DNA of 64,000 nucleotides from Halorussus halobius. GTDB taxonomy: Archaea > Halobacteriota > Halobacteria > Halobacteriales > Haladaptataceae. Each line of letters starts with the position of its first letter. Position 1 is the stretch's first letter. The notes beneath the pieces were generated by a model, which did no database searches, had not been told where the DNA came from, and worked only from the letters and a program-made list of their open reading frames with translations. The DNA lies in contig NZ_SBIU01000005.1 of assembly GCF_004765805.1 (NCBI RefSeq), forward strand, positions 62,001 to 126,000, read 5' to 3'. Below are positions 34,970 through 43,497 of the stretch, piece by piece. The position numbers were made by a program, and so were the translations under genes.

Positions 34970-35248
34970 ATGAGCATCGCCGAGGAGCGCATCGAACGGC
35001 TCGCGTCGCTGGCCCGCGAGGCGGCCAGCGAGTGCCGCGACGACCGCGCCCGTCGGTACGTCCGGCTCGCGCGCAGGCTCGCCGAGCGCAACCGGCTGTC
35101 GCTGCCGACGGAACTGGAGCGGTTCGCCTGCGACGCCTGCGACCGCTACCGCCGACCCGGGAAGAACGCGCGCGTCAGGCTTCAGGACGGCCACGTGGTC
35201 GTGACCTGCGACTGCGGGGAACAGGCGCGGTACCCGTACGACGCCTGA
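34970..35248 (+). CDS. rnp4: Ribonuclease P protein component 4 (Rpr2/Rpp21 family)
   Basis: 92 residues. Two N-terminal helices rich in Arg are followed by the zinc ribbon of Rpp21/Rpr2: C54-x2-C57 and C80-x-C82 (FACDACDRYRRPG, later TCDCGEQ). It is a protein subunit of RNase P, which matures tRNA 5' ends together with the catalytic RNA. The next gene encodes a YhbY-like RNA-binding protein, an arrangement I recall from other haloarchaea. ATG 34970 is chosen; an in-frame GTG six codons upstream is possible. Confidence 0.93.
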   Translation: MSIAEERIERLASLAREAASECRDDRARRYVRLARRLAERNRLSLPTELERFACDACDRYRRPGKNARVRLQDGHVVVTCDCGEQARYPYDA

Positions 35249-35335
35249 GCCGGCCACAGTCGTTCCCGACGGGACCGAACCCGTCGCCCGGCTCCGTTCA
35301 CGCCCTTTAAGGTCGCGCCGGCCCGAGAGGCGGGT

Positions 35336-35581
35336 ATGACCGACGACGACCTCCGGCAGCGCGCCCACGACCTCGACGTGACCGTCTGGGTGGGCAAGTC
35401 CGGGCTCGACCCAGTCACCGACGAGCTCCGCGACCAGCTCGACGACCGCGACCTCGTGAAGGTCAAGTTCCTGCGGGCCGCACGCGGGGGCACCTCGACC
35501 GACGAACTGGCCGACGACCTCGCCGACCGCGCGAGCGCCGACCTCGTCGAGACCCGGGGCAACACGGCAGTCTACCACTGA
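35336..35581 (+). CDS. YhbY/CRM-domain RNA-binding protein
   Basis: 81 residues covering one CRM (CRS1-YhbY) domain. The pattern WVGKSGLDPVTDELRDQLDDRDLVKVKFL is the conserved G-K-x-G-x...L-V-K-V-K signature of bacterial YhbY, which binds pre-50S ribosomes. The end is NTAVYH. It lies 87 bases after rnp4 with its own TATA-like box (ccctttaagg, about 35302-35311) 28 bases before the ATG, so it can be expressed separately. A role in ribosome or tRNA maturation is inferred from the family and the neighbour. Confidence 0.9.
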   Translation: MTDDDLRQRAHDLDVTVWVGKSGLDPVTDELRDQLDDRDLVKVKFLRAARGGTSTDELADDLADRASADLVETRGNTAVYH

Positions 35582-35679
35582 TTCGCCGCCACCGCTGTCC
35601 GGGGCCGTGAATCGCCTCGTCGACCAGCCGCCTATCAGTACGCCGGTAGCTTTTCATCCCGCCGGTCCTCCATGTCGGT

Positions 35680-36561
35680 ATGGTCGAACCACTCCCGATA
35701 CTCGAGGACGTCCTCGGTAGCTACGCCGTCGCTCTCACGCAACTCGTCTACTTCGTCGTCTCCTTTCTCGCGGTGTACGTCGCTGGCCGACTCGCGGTCG
35801 TCCCGCTGGCGAGTCGCTTCCTCGACCGGCGGGACCTCGACAGCCACGCCAAGCGACCGCTCCTCAAGCTCGTCCGGTTCGGCGTGGTGTTCGTCGGCGT
35901 CTCGGTCGCGTTCGGGTTCGCGGAGTACGGCAACTTCCTGACCGCGCTGGCGACCATCGCGGCGGCGGCCACGCTCGCCATCGGGTTCGCGATGCAGGAC
36001 GTCATCGCCAACTTCGTGGCGGGGCTGTTCATCTACACCGACAAGCCGTTCCGCATCGGCGACTGGATCGAGTGGGACGGCGGCAGCTACTCCGGCGTCG
36101 TCGAGGACATCGGCCTGCGGGTGACCCGCGTGCGGACGTTCGACAACGAGCTGTTGACGGTGCCCAACTCCCAGCTCACCGACGGCGTCATCAAGAACCC
36201 GGTCGAGGGCGACCGGCTCCGGCTCAAGGTCGCGTTCGGCATCGGCTACGACGACGACGTCGAGCGCGCGACCGACCTCATCGTCGAGGCGGCCCAGGAC
36301 CACCCCGAAATCATGGACGAGCCCGCGCCCTCGGTTCGACTCACCGAACTGGGCGACTCCTCCGTGGGGCTGCAGGCCCGCATCTGGATCGACGACCCCA
36401 GCCGTGGCGACTTCGTGAAGACGCGCGGGGAGTTCGTGACCGACGTGAAAGCCCGGTTCGACGAGGCGGGCGTCGAGTTCCCGTACCCGACCCGGACGCT
36501 GGAGGGCGGACTGGAACTGGCGGACGCTGCGGAACTCGAGCGGGCGGTCGACGGCGACTGA
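35680..36561 (+). CDS. Small-conductance mechanosensitive channel (MscS family)
   Basis: 293 residues. Three N-terminal transmembrane helices (about 15-35, 64-82 and 88-110) lead into the pore helix TM3 region IAAAATLAIGFAMQDVIANFVAGLFI, followed by the beta domain (KPFRIGDWIE, VEDIGLRVTRVRTFDNELLTVPN) and an alpha/beta C-terminal part. This is the complete MscS core. It opens under membrane tension to release solutes at hypo-osmotic shock. A second MscS-like gene lies at 42547-43497. Confidence 0.93.
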   Translation: MVEPLPILEDVLGSYAVALTQLVYFVVSFLAVYVAGRLAVVPLASRFLDRRDLDSHAKRPLLKLVRFGVVFVGVSVAFGFAEYGNFLTALATIAAAATLAIGFAMQDVIANFVAGLFIYTDKPFRIGDWIEWDGGSYSGVVEDIGLRVTRVRTFDNELLTVPNSQLTDGVIKNPVEGDRLRLKVAFGIGYDDDVERATDLIVEAAQDHPEIMDEPAPSVRLTELGDSSVGLQARIWIDDPSRGDFVKTRGEFVTDVKARFDEAGVEFPYPTRTLEGGLELADAAELERAVDGD

Positions 36562-36704
36562 CCACTCCCACAGTGAGGCTCCTCGTACGAGCGCGCGACC
36601 AGCCCCAGCTACGGACGAACAGGAGTCGGACGGCGGCTTGCCGCGAGTGACAACGGAGATGCGGCCGGCTTCCGAACTCGTAGCCAAGCGACGTATGAAT
36701 GCGG

Positions 36705-37008
36705 ACGCCCGGATTGGCCCGGCGTTCCGGGCCGGGGAATCCCGGTCGCGTCCTCCACCCCGCGACCCTGCGAGCGACAGGTGTCCAGTGGTCCGCTGCT
36801 CGCTTCCGCGCCTGACGGATTGCCACCGGCAAACCACGACTGCGACACTCCTGCGAGTGCCCGCCGAGGACCGCTGTCCCCGCAGGACGAGGCTTCGAAG
36901 TCGGCTTCCGGGGCCCGGCGCGGTCTGACCGGACGCCTCCGGGGTTCGGTCCCCGCTGAAGACCGTAGTGCGGGTGGAGAGCAGGGCCTAACTGCCCGAC
37001 CTAGTCCA
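36705..37008 (-). ncRNA. Signal recognition particle 7S RNA
   Basis: On the minus strand, 36791-36816 reads gtcaggcgcggaagcgagca then gcggac, the universal helix-8 signature of SRP RNA: gtcagg, GGAA tetraloop, agcag. It lies about 200 bases from the predicted 5' end, as in archaeal 7S RNAs of about 300 bases. No protein frame fits the region. A TATA-like cttaag (37029-37035) about 26 bases upstream puts the start near 37007. The 3' end is approximate; GC-rich complementary segments lie at 36710-36745. SRP19 and SRP54 genes are not in this window. Confidence 0.8.
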
Positions 37009-37026
37009 TCTCGACGTAAGGCACCT

Positions 37027-37037
37027 CGGACTTAAGG
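37027..37037 (-). promoter_or_regulatory. TATA-like box of the 7S RNA gene
   Basis: On the minus strand, ccttaagtcc with an upstream purine-rich cgaaagg element (BRE-like) sits 26-28 bases before the proposed 7S RNA start. The element is read from sequence; its use is inferred. Confidence 0.45.
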
Positions 37038-37102
37038 ACCTTTCGTCTCCTCGCCCCGCCGTCGGGGGATTCGGTCGAGCCCGCGGTGGCCCGCGACGAC
37101 TA

Positions 37103-37546
37103 TCAGCCCGCGACCGCGAGGAGCGTCCACGCGTTCGCGGCCACGACCACCAGCCCGACGAAGAGATAGAGCGCGCTGCCGGCCCGGAACGTCTGGCGGG
37201 CGTCGCCGGTCACGCCCGGCAGGAGCACGAGGACGGCGGCCGCAGTCGCTTTCAGCACCACGAGCCCACCGATGCCCGCCTCGCGTATCACCGCCGACGC
37301 GACGGGATTGAGCTCCGACAGCCCCATCGCCATCCCGACGCCGGTCGTCACGACGTCGCCGACCATCACGGCCAGCACCGCGCCGAACAGCGCGGGCGAG
37401 ACGTACCCCCACCACGAGCGCCCGTCGTCGCGGACGACGTACTCGCGGTCCTCCTCCAGCAGGAACTCGTCGTCCCGGCGCATCCACCGCTCGGCGGGGT
37501 CGGTCGCGTCTCGTTCGGACACGCTCGGGACTGCGAGGACCGACAC
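37103..37546 (-). CDS. Membrane protein of a small haloarchaeal family (DUF5658-like)
   Basis: 147 residues with three or four hydrophobic segments after a polar, acidic 45-residue N-terminus. The motif VGDVVTTGVGMAMGLSELNPVAS, with an Asp near the start of a helix and E-x-N-P at its end, resembles DUF5658 membrane proteins; this is recalled, not checked. The first codon shown is a GTG at 37546. A box near 37553-37560 would favour starting at GTG 37522 or ATG 37483 instead. Confidence 0.65.
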   Translation of the reverse strand: MSVLAVPSVSERDATDPAERWMRRDDEFLLEEDREYVVRDDGRSWWGYVSPALFGAVLAVMVGDVVTTGVGMAMGLSELNPVASAVIREAGIGGLVVLKATAAAVLVLLPGVTGDARQTFRAGSALYLFVGLVVVAANAWTLLAVAG

Positions 37547-37616
37547 CTTCGTTATGCGCCGGCTGAACCCCGGGTACGCACCGCGTGAGCCGGGGGCTCG
37601 CCCCGGCTGGCCCCCG

Positions 37617-38036
37617 TCAGAGGACCTCGCGGGCGTACCAGCCCGCGCTCGCCGCCACGCTCGCGGCGGCGACCAACAGCAGCCACCGGTGGTAGCCGAA
37701 CGCGGCCCGCTGGGTCAGACTCCCCACGAGGTCGCCGACTGCTATCGCCCACCAGAGGACCAAAAGCGCCATGAACCCGCCCAGCACGACCGTCGCGCCG
37801 GCGGCCGTCTGTGGGTCGGTCCGGCCGTTCCGGCCCGCCGCGAACACCACGACCGCGACGAGCGCGAACAGGCCCACCACGAGGTGAATCGGGACGGCCG
37901 TCGGCGCGTCGTAGTAGACGCCCGCCTCGGCGGCGTCGATGACGAAGTACGGGACGGCGACGGCGGCCAGCACTGCGAGCGCGGCGACCACGCCGACCGT
38001 GGGTGCCGGCGTGTCGGGCAGCTGTTCGTGCGCCAT
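37617..38036 (-). CDS. Four-helix membrane protein
   Basis: 139 residues with four clear hydrophobic segments (about 14-33, 49-66, 77-99 and 116-133), a short polar N-terminus and almost no soluble domain. No motif of a known transporter or enzyme is visible. It faces a small coiled-coil gene across an 81-base divergent gap containing gatacttttc (about 38040-38049), a possible promoter. Confidence 0.65.
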   Translation of the reverse strand: MAHEQLPDTPAPTVGVVAALAVLAAVAVPYFVIDAAEAGVYYDAPTAVPIHLVVGLFALVAVVVFAAGRNGRTDPQTAAGATVVLGGFMALLVLWWAIAVGDLVGSLTQRAAFGYHRWLLLVAAASVAASAGWYAREVL

Positions 38037-38117
38037 GCGCGATACTTTTCGGGGCGGGTGGAAAAGCGCGACGGTCGAGTCGGAACAGTCACGTGTCCGG
38101 CCAAACAAATCCGGGGC

Positions 38118-38396
38118 ATGGGATTCGGAAGCACGGCCAAGAAGGTCCAGAAGCTGGCCGACACCGCCGAGAAGCTGTACAGCAAGCTCAACGACCTCCG
38201 CGAGCAGGTCGCGGAGATGCGCGACAAGCTCGACTCCACCAGCGAGCGCGTCGAGACCCTCGAACGACAGGCCGCCGAACAGCGCGCCCTCCTCGAAGCC
38301 ATCGCCGACGAGCAGGGCATCGACCCCGACAGCGTCGAGGTGGGGGACCTCGACGCCGAGACCGACGCCGGCGAGAGCGCGGACGCCGAAGCCTGA
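38118..38396 (+). CDS. Small coiled-coil haloarchaeal protein (DUF5798-like)
   Basis: 92 residues. Residues 5-66 are a continuous amphipathic helix with heptads (KKVQKLADTAEKLYSKL, then LEQ/LDS repeats), ending EQGIDPDSV; the tail is acidic. From memory the start MGFGSTAKKVQKL matches DUF5798, a haloarchaeal family of unknown function. A scaffold or membrane-associated role is possible, but nothing in the sequence shows it. Confidence 0.7.
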   Translation: MGFGSTAKKVQKLADTAEKLYSKLNDLREQVAEMRDKLDSTSERVETLERQAAEQRALLEAIADEQGIDPDSVEVGDLDAETDAGESADAEA

Positions 38397-38459
38397 GCTC
38401 GTCGACGTCGACGCGCCGGTCCGAAATCGATTCCGACCCACTGGGTGGACGGCTCCACA

Positions 38460-38473
38460 CAAAAAAGATTATC
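38460..38473 (+). promoter_or_regulatory. TATA-like box of the cysteine synthase gene
   Basis: An A/T-rich tract (aaaaaagattat, from 38461) stands in GC-rich sequence about 27-38 bases before the ATG at 38499, consistent with a leaderless or nearly leaderless mRNA. Confidence 0.45.
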
Positions 38474-38498
38474 CGCAGTCCCAACTTTTGCCTACCCG

Positions 38499-39479
38499 AT
38501 GACCGACCACCGGACCCCGCTCGACTCGGTGCTCGACGCCGTCGGAGAGACGCCCCTCGTCGCCGTGCAGGCGGCACCCGAGGAGGTGCCGGTGTACGCC
38601 AAGCTGGAGACGTTCAACCCCGGCGCGAGCGTCAAGGACCGCATCGGGAAGTACATGGTCGAGGCGATGCTCGACCGGGGCGATCTGGACCCCGGCGGCA
38701 CCGTCGTCGAACCCACCGCCGGCAACACCGGCATCGGGTTCGCCCTCGCGGCGCGCCAGTTGGGCGTCGACGCCGTGTTCGTCGTCCCCGAGCGGTTCAG
38801 CGTCGAGAAACAGCAGTTGATGGCCGCACTCGGCGCGGACGTCATCAACACGCCGACCGACGAGGGGATGGGCGGTGCCATCGACCGCGCCCACGAACTC
38901 GCCGGCGAACTGGACGACGCCGTGGTGCCCCAGCAGTTCTCCAACCCGCTCAACGTCGAGGCCCACTACGAGACCACCGCGCCGGAAATCTTCGACGCGC
39001 TCGACGGCGAGGTTGGGGCGGTCGTGGCCGGCTGTGGCACGGCGGGCACGCTCATGGGCATCGCCGAGTACGCGCTCGAACGGGACTCGGACACCTACGT
39101 CGCGGCGGTCGAACCCGAGGGGTCGCTGTACGGCGAAACCAAGGGCGAGGACCCCGCGGAGGCCCCCTACAAGATAGAGGGCATCGGCACGCACGACCCG
39201 AGTACGAACGAACTGTTCGACCCCGAACTGGTCGACGAAATCTATCAGGTGCCCGACCGACGCGCTCACGAGGAACTGACGCGACTCGCCGACGAGGAGG
39301 GCCACCTCGTGGCGTCGAGCGCAGGCGCGGCCAGCGCGGTGGCCCGCCACGTCGCAGAGGGCATCCGGGACGGCGAGATCGACGCGCCCCACGACAGCGT
39401 GGTGACGGTGTTCCCGGACTCCAGCGAGCGCTACCTCTCGAAGGGCATCTACCGGTCGTTCGAGGAGTGGGAGGGGTGA
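38499..39479 (+). CDS. PLP-dependent cysteine synthase family protein
   Basis: 326 residues of the cysteine synthase / cystathionine beta-synthase fold. The PLP lysine is in NPGASVKDRIGKYM, the carboxylate-binding loop is EPTAGNTGIGFA, and the phosphate-binding loop is GCGTAGTLMG. The enzyme exchanges the side chain of an activated serine for sulfide or a thiol. O-acetylserine, O-phosphoserine and homocysteine substrates are all possible; no CBS regulatory domain is present. The start at ATG 38499 agrees with a TATA-like box. Confidence 0.92.
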   Translation: MTDHRTPLDSVLDAVGETPLVAVQAAPEEVPVYAKLETFNPGASVKDRIGKYMVEAMLDRGDLDPGGTVVEPTAGNTGIGFALAARQLGVDAVFVVPERFSVEKQQLMAALGADVINTPTDEGMGGAIDRAHELAGELDDAVVPQQFSNPLNVEAHYETTAPEIFDALDGEVGAVVAGCGTAGTLMGIAEYALERDSDTYVAAVEPEGSLYGETKGEDPAEAPYKIEGIGTHDPSTNELFDPELVDEIYQVPDRRAHEELTRLADEEGHLVASSAGAASAVARHVAEGIRDGEIDAPHDSVVTVFPDSSERYLSKGIYRSFEEWEG

Positions 39480-39986
39480 CGACACGGACTTCGAGTTTCA
39501 GTTCCACACCACGTCGAAGCCGCTACGACGTTGGCGATTTTCACGTCCCACGTCGGCGCGCGCTGGCGCGACCCGCAAGTGGTCGCGCCAACATGCGCGA
39601 GGGAGGCGAGCGCGTTCAGGCGCTCGCCGAGGCTGGGGAGGTGTGAGGCCTGCCGTCGCGGTGCGGGTGCGGGTGCGGGTGCGGTTCTCACAGGTTGAGG
39701 CAGTAGCTAGCCTCTCTCGCACGAAATTTGTGATGTGAGCGTCGAAGAAGCTAGCTTCTGCCGAGACAAATGAGTACCGCCCCGCACAGCACCGCGACCG
39801 CACGGCACCACACCTCGTCCTCCCCAACCGCTTGCGGTCCTCGCGTTGCTGCGGTCCTCAGCCCTCGCGCGTTTCGACGCGACACGAGGTCGCGCCAGCA
39901 CGCGCCGAGATAGAGGCTCTCCATCGCGCTACTGGCTAAGGTCCCAGTCGCGCGACTAGCCGAAAGGAGCTATCAACGTCCACAAC
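39480..39986. other. Gene-free region holding palindromic element copy A
   Basis: About 507 bases between the cysteine synthase and the convergent HAD gene. Apart from the palindromic element (39555-39906) no gene-like frame is present; the small frames there are Arg/Thr/Ala-rich shadows. The last 80 bases hold nothing recognised. Confidence 0.6.
39555..39906. repeat. Palindromic intergenic element, copy A
   Basis: An imperfect inverted repeat of about 350 bases. Outer arms: gcgcgctggcgcgacc (39557-39572) against ggtcgcgccagcacgc (39888-39903). Inner core arms: 39687-39711, containing gaggcagtagctagc, against 39750-39774, containing gctagcttctgccgag. Between core and outer arms the left side carries ggctggggaggtgtgagg and runs of gcgggt; the right side carries the matching cacctcgtcctcccc. 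The 38 bases at the centre differ between copies. Copies B and C lie near 49.6 and 54.7 kb. Confidence 0.75.
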
Positions 39987-40670
39987 TCAGACCCACGGTG
40001 GGTCGCACAGATCGCGCATCGACCCGATGGTGTGGTGGGGGTCGTACTCGCCAACCGTGCCCGATTCTTCGAGCCACACCGACCGCAGACCCGCCGCGTG
40101 CGCGCCCGCCACGTCCGAGCGAAGCGAGTTCCCGACGTGAACCGTCTCGGCGGGAGTTGCCCCCATCGCGGCGAGCGCGTGGTCGAACGGCTCGGGGTCG
40201 GGCTTGACCGCGTGGTCCGACCCGGCGAACGCGAACGCCCCGAAGTGGTCCGCGATGTCCAGCGCCCGGAGCTTGGCGGTCTGGGTCCCGCGGCCGCCGT
40301 TGGTCACCAGCGCGAGGTCGTGGGTCGCCCCGAGGCGGTCGAGCGCGGCTTCCGCCCCCGGCAGGAACTCGACGTCGGTCGGGTCGGGGTCCTCGTAGGC
40401 GCGGGCGACCGCCAGCGCGTCGGCTCGCTCCCGACCCCGTTCGTCGGCGATGGCTCCGAAGCAGTTCTCCCGAAGTCCGAGCAGCGTGTCGGCGCTGACC
40501 TCCGGGAGCCACCGCCGGACGTCGCTACCGTCGAAGAACGGCTCGACGCCCGCCGCGTCGAAGGCGTCGGCGAGCCGGTCGGCCCCGGAGGTGGGGTGGC
40601 GACAGATGGTGTCGTCGAGGTCGAGGAAGACGGTCGAGACCGCAACGCTCGACCCGTCCGCGCGAGTCAT
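39987..40670 (-). CDS. HAD-superfamily hydrolase (paralogue)
   Basis: 227 residues. Motif I is FLDLDDT with the two catalytic aspartates, motif II is ALVTNGGRGTQT, motif III is AVKPDPEPFD and motif IV is VHVGNSLRSDVAGA. It has the same layout as the HAD protein at 3243-3920, including the alpha-helical cap with CFGAIADERG and the KPDPEPF stretch; the two are paralogues. The substrate is unknown. It is downstream of the CoA-binding protein gene by 66 bases on the same strand. Confidence 0.88.
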   Translation of the reverse strand: MTRADGSSVAVSTVFLDLDDTICRHPTSGADRLADAFDAAGVEPFFDGSDVRRWLPEVSADTLLGLRENCFGAIADERGRERADALAVARAYEDPDPTDVEFLPGAEAALDRLGATHDLALVTNGGRGTQTAKLRALDIADHFGAFAFAGSDHAVKPDPEPFDHALAAMGATPAETVHVGNSLRSDVAGAHAAGLRSVWLEESGTVGEYDPHHTIGSMRDLCDPPWV

Positions 40671-40736
40671 GGCCGGGGATAGGCACCCCGGCGTGAAAAG
40701 TGGCTCGTCAGTCGACCAGCCGGGAGTCCGTGGTCG

Positions 40737-41147
40737 TCACCCGACCAGCCGCTCGTGTTCGACCTTCATGCACCGGTCCTGCACGACTCGCTTGCCGGCC
40801 GCTTCCGCGCGGGCGGCCGACTCGTCGTCGGCGATGCCGAGTTGGGTCCAGACGACCTCGGCGTCGTCGCGCTCGATTGCCTGCTCGACGATGCCCGCGA
40901 CCTCCTCGCTGGGTCGGAACACGTCCACCACGTCGACTTCCGCCTCGACCTCGGCCAGCGAGTCGTGGGCCTCCCGGCCGAATATCTCGTCGGCGTAGGG
41001 GTTGACCGGAATCACCTCGTAGCCGTGCTCGCGCAGGTACTCGGGCACGTCGTGGGCGGCCTTGCCGGGCGTGGTCGAGCAGCCGACGACCGCGATGCGG
41101 TCCGCGCTCAGAATCTCGCGGAGTTCGGCGTCGCTGTCTACGGGCAT
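40737..41147 (-). CDS. CoA-binding domain protein (YccU-like)
   Basis: 136 residues with a Rossmann-type CoA-binding domain: IAVVGCSTTPGKAAHDVP at the nucleotide turn, YEVIPVNPYADEIFGREAH, VVDVFRPSE and VWTQLGI. Single-domain proteins of this kind bind CoA or similar nucleotides; the role is undefined. ATG 41147 is preferred over a start nine codons upstream because that segment is not conserved in type. Confidence 0.88.
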   Translation of the reverse strand: MPVDSDAELREILSADRIAVVGCSTTPGKAAHDVPEYLREHGYEVIPVNPYADEIFGREAHDSLAEVEAEVDVVDVFRPSEEVAGIVEQAIERDDAEVVWTQLGIADDESAARAEAAGKRVVQDRCMKVEHERLVG

Positions 41148-41330
41148 AATAGAGAAGAGGCGACCGTCAGGCAAAAGCGTTCAGGTGGCGGCGGTCGTGT
41201 ACAGATGCGCGAGTTGTCGTAGCGACAGGTCTTCGAAAGCCCTCGGTCGGTGGTCGCGCTAATCGGAACACGACCACGGCGGGTCCGGGGCCTCTCGTCC
41301 CGCGTCAGGTCCCACTCGACCAACGCCGAC

Positions 41331-42386
41331 CTACCGTCCCGGCGGACTGTCCCGACCCACGCGAATCTCGTGGGCCTCGACGTCCTCCAGCGCGGCGACC
41401 TGCCCGCCGACCGTGACCTCGCCGTCCCCGGTGTCGATCGTCATGCCCGCGACGCGCTCGCCCCCCTCGAACGAGAAGCCGACGACCTTCCCCTCCACGA
41501 CGCGGGACGCGCCCGTCTCGATGTCACGGCCCTCGACCGTGGCGTGGAAGTCGCCGTCGAGTTCCTGCAACTCCTTGACGCACCGTCGGATGGAGGCGTA
41601 CCGCCGGGGGAACGGTCGGTCCTCGCCGTCGGCCGCGAGGGTGCGCTCGGCCGTGGTCCACAGCACCGTGCCGAAAAAGCCCGACACCAGAAAGCCCAGC
41701 GCCGACCGGTTGAAGATGACGCCGTAGCGGTCCTTGTCGTCCCGGAGCGCGTCCTGGGTGGCGTAGATGGAGTATTCGCCGTCCGCGACCGCGATGACGG
41801 GCGTGGTGATGCCCCGCCGGGCGCGGGCGGTCGTCGCCACGTCGAGGTAGTCGAAGCGCTCGGGGTCGGGTGCCTCGGCGGCGGGCGTGACCAGCAGCTC
41901 GACGCTGACGCCCTCGTCGGTGGCGTCCCGAAGGTCGTCCTCGAACCGCTCCAGCAGGCTGGGCGTCAGCGACAGCACGAGTTCGTACTCCGCCTCGGCG
42001 ACGACGTCTTCGAGGTAGCGCAGGATGGTCGAGCGCGACTTGACCAGCGAGACGGCTTCCGTGTCCCGGGCGGGCGCGGTGTAGCGCGCCTCCAGCTCCG
42101 CGACCAGTTCGACCAGCGACGACTGGACGCCCGAGAACGCCTCGTCGGGGTCGACCGCGATGACCTTCATCGGCCGTGACTCCCGGAGTTCGACCAGTCC
42201 CCGGTCGCTGAGGCTGCGGACCGTGTCGTACACCCGCGGTTGGGGAATGTCGGTCCGGTCGGCGATCTCGCTGGCGGTGAGGTCCCCGTGTTCGAGGACG
42301 GTGAGGTAGGCGTCGATCTCGTACTCCCCGAGGTCGAACCGCTCGCCCACCTGCTCCATGGTCGCGCGCAGGTCGTCGGAAGCCAT
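41331..42386 (-). CDS. TrmB-family transcriptional regulator
   Basis: 351 residues. An N-terminal winged helix (about 15-75: [21 protein letters not shown]...LVELRESRP) is followed by a short coiled-coil linker, a phospholipase-D-like effector domain (about 105-240) and a C-terminal beta domain, the normal order in TrmB sugar-sensing regulators. TrmB proteins control sugar uptake and central carbon genes. ATG 42386 is chosen because an A/T box lies 26 bases before it. The box is part of a perfect palindrome, which suggests autoregulation. Nearby genes are not obvious sugar genes. Confidence 0.92.
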   Translation of the reverse strand: MASDDLRATMEQVGERFDLGEYEIDAYLTVLEHGDLTASEIADRTDIPQPRVYDTVRSLSDRGLVELRESRPMKVIAVDPDEAFSGVQSSLVELVAELEARYTAPARDTEAVSLVKSRSTILRYLEDVVAEAEYELVLSLTPSLLERFEDDLRDATDEGVSVELLVTPAAEAPDPERFDYLDVATTARARRGITTPVIAVADGEYSIYATQDALRDDKDRYGVIFNRSALGFLVSGFFGTVLWTTAERTLAADGEDRPFPRRYASIRRCVKELQELDGDFHATVEGRDIETGASRVVEGKVVGFSFEGGERVAGMTIDTGDGEVTVGGQVAALEDVEAHEIRVGRDSPPGR

Positions 42387-42407
42387 GTACGGCACCATTC
42401 GCTTCGG

Positions 42408-42424
42408 GGATAAATGATTTATCC
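42408..42424 (-). promoter_or_regulatory. Palindromic operator overlapping the TrmB-gene TATA box
   Basis: ggataaatgatttatcc is a perfect seven-base inverted repeat around a three-base centre. It coincides with the only A/T-rich box upstream of the TrmB-like gene and is placed 22-38 bases before its ATG. It is a natural site for repression of its own promoter. Whether TrmB itself binds is not known; its characterised sites in other archaea differ. Confidence 0.55.
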
Positions 42425-42546
42425 GGTTTCGAGTAGCACCCGGTTCCGAAAACGAGTTTCATCAGGGGCGTAGTTCCGGCGCTCGCGACCCGGACGGCTC
42501 TTCGCGTGGGAAAAGGGTTTTGCCGGCTCCGCCGGAGGTTGGGCCT

Positions 42547-43497
42547 ATGCCCGCGTCCGCAGACGCCGTGACGGAAGTGATTCGGACCCTCCAGTCGCTT
42601 CCGGGTTGGGAGTTCGTCGAGGCCGCGCTGGTGTTGGTGGTCGGCTGGTACGCCTCGAAGCTGCTGGTCCGGTTTCTCGGCCGGCCGGTGGCGCGCCGGT
42701 TCGGGCGACCGAGCCTGACCAAGACCGTCCTCGGCGGCGTCCGAGCCATCGTGTTGCTGATCGCGGCGTCGGTCGCGGCCAACCGCGTCGGGTTCGAGCC
42801 CGGCCAGATTCTGCTGTCCGTCACCGTCTTCTCGGCGGTGCTGGGGCTGGTGCTCGCGCCCATCATCGGGAGCGTCATCAACGGCCTGTTCCTGCTGGCC
42901 GACCAGCCCTACGAGATCGGCGACATGATAGAGCTCGTCGACCAGAACAAGCGGGGCTACGTCGAGGACATCACGCTCCGGTACACCAAGATATTCACGC
43001 TCGAGAACACCTTCCTCGTCGTCCCGAACTCCAACATGCGCGACCGGGACGTCATCAACTACTCGGCCGAGGACACCCGGTCGCGGCTCTCGCTGGAGGT
43101 GCTGGTGACCTACGAGAGCGACGTCGAGCGGGGTCGGGCCATCATGGAGCGGGCGGCCCGCGAGACGCCCGAGGTCGTCGAGGGCGGTCCGGACATCCGC
43201 GTGGGGAGCGCGCGCTACCCCGCCGCGCCGGTCACCTACGTCAAGGAGTTCGCCGACCACGGCGTCCTGCTCGACCTGCGCTACTGGGTCAAAGACCCCT
43301 ACTACCTGGCGCGCGTCCGGTCGAAGATACAGGACCGCATCTGGAGCCAACTCGACGACGCCGACGTGGAGATCGCCTACCCCCACAGGCACCACGTCTT
43401 CGACGAGACCAGCGGCACCGCGCGGGTGACGGTCGAGGACGGTCGCACGCACCGACCACGGTCCGAGGAGTTCGACTCGCAGGGCCCCGACGTCTAG
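42547..43497 (+). CDS. Mechanosensitive ion channel, MscS family (second)
   Basis: 316 residues. Helices at about 20-42, 60-78 and 82-112 lead into the pore-lining segment FSAVLGLVLAPIIGSVINGLFLL and the beta domain (QPYEIGDMIELVDQNKRGYVEDITLRYTKI; VVPNSNMRDRDVINYS). It is distinct from the MscS at 35680 and has an acidic tail. The ATG at 42547 is preferred over a TTG nine codons upstream. It converges with a UspA gene and shares CTAG at the stop codons. Confidence 0.9.
   Translation: MPASADAVTEVIRTLQSLPGWEFVEAALVLVVGWYASKLLVRFLGRPVARRFGRPSLTKTVLGGVRAIVLLIAASVAANRVGFEPGQILLSVTVFSAVLGLVLAPIIGSVINGLFLLADQPYEIGDMIELVDQNKRGYVEDITLRYTKIFTLENTFLVVPNSNMRDRDVINYSAEDTRSRLSLEVLVTYESDVERGRAIMERAARETPEVVEGGPDIRVGSARYPAAPVTYVKEFADHGVLLDLRYWVKDPYYLARVRSKIQDRIWSQLDDADVEIAYPHRHHVFDETSGTARVTVEDGRTHRPRSEEFDSQGPDV

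Noticed and set aside
36638..37035. Small plus-strand frames near 36.6-37.0 kb
   Set aside because: They overlap the 7S RNA and have no protein-like composition.
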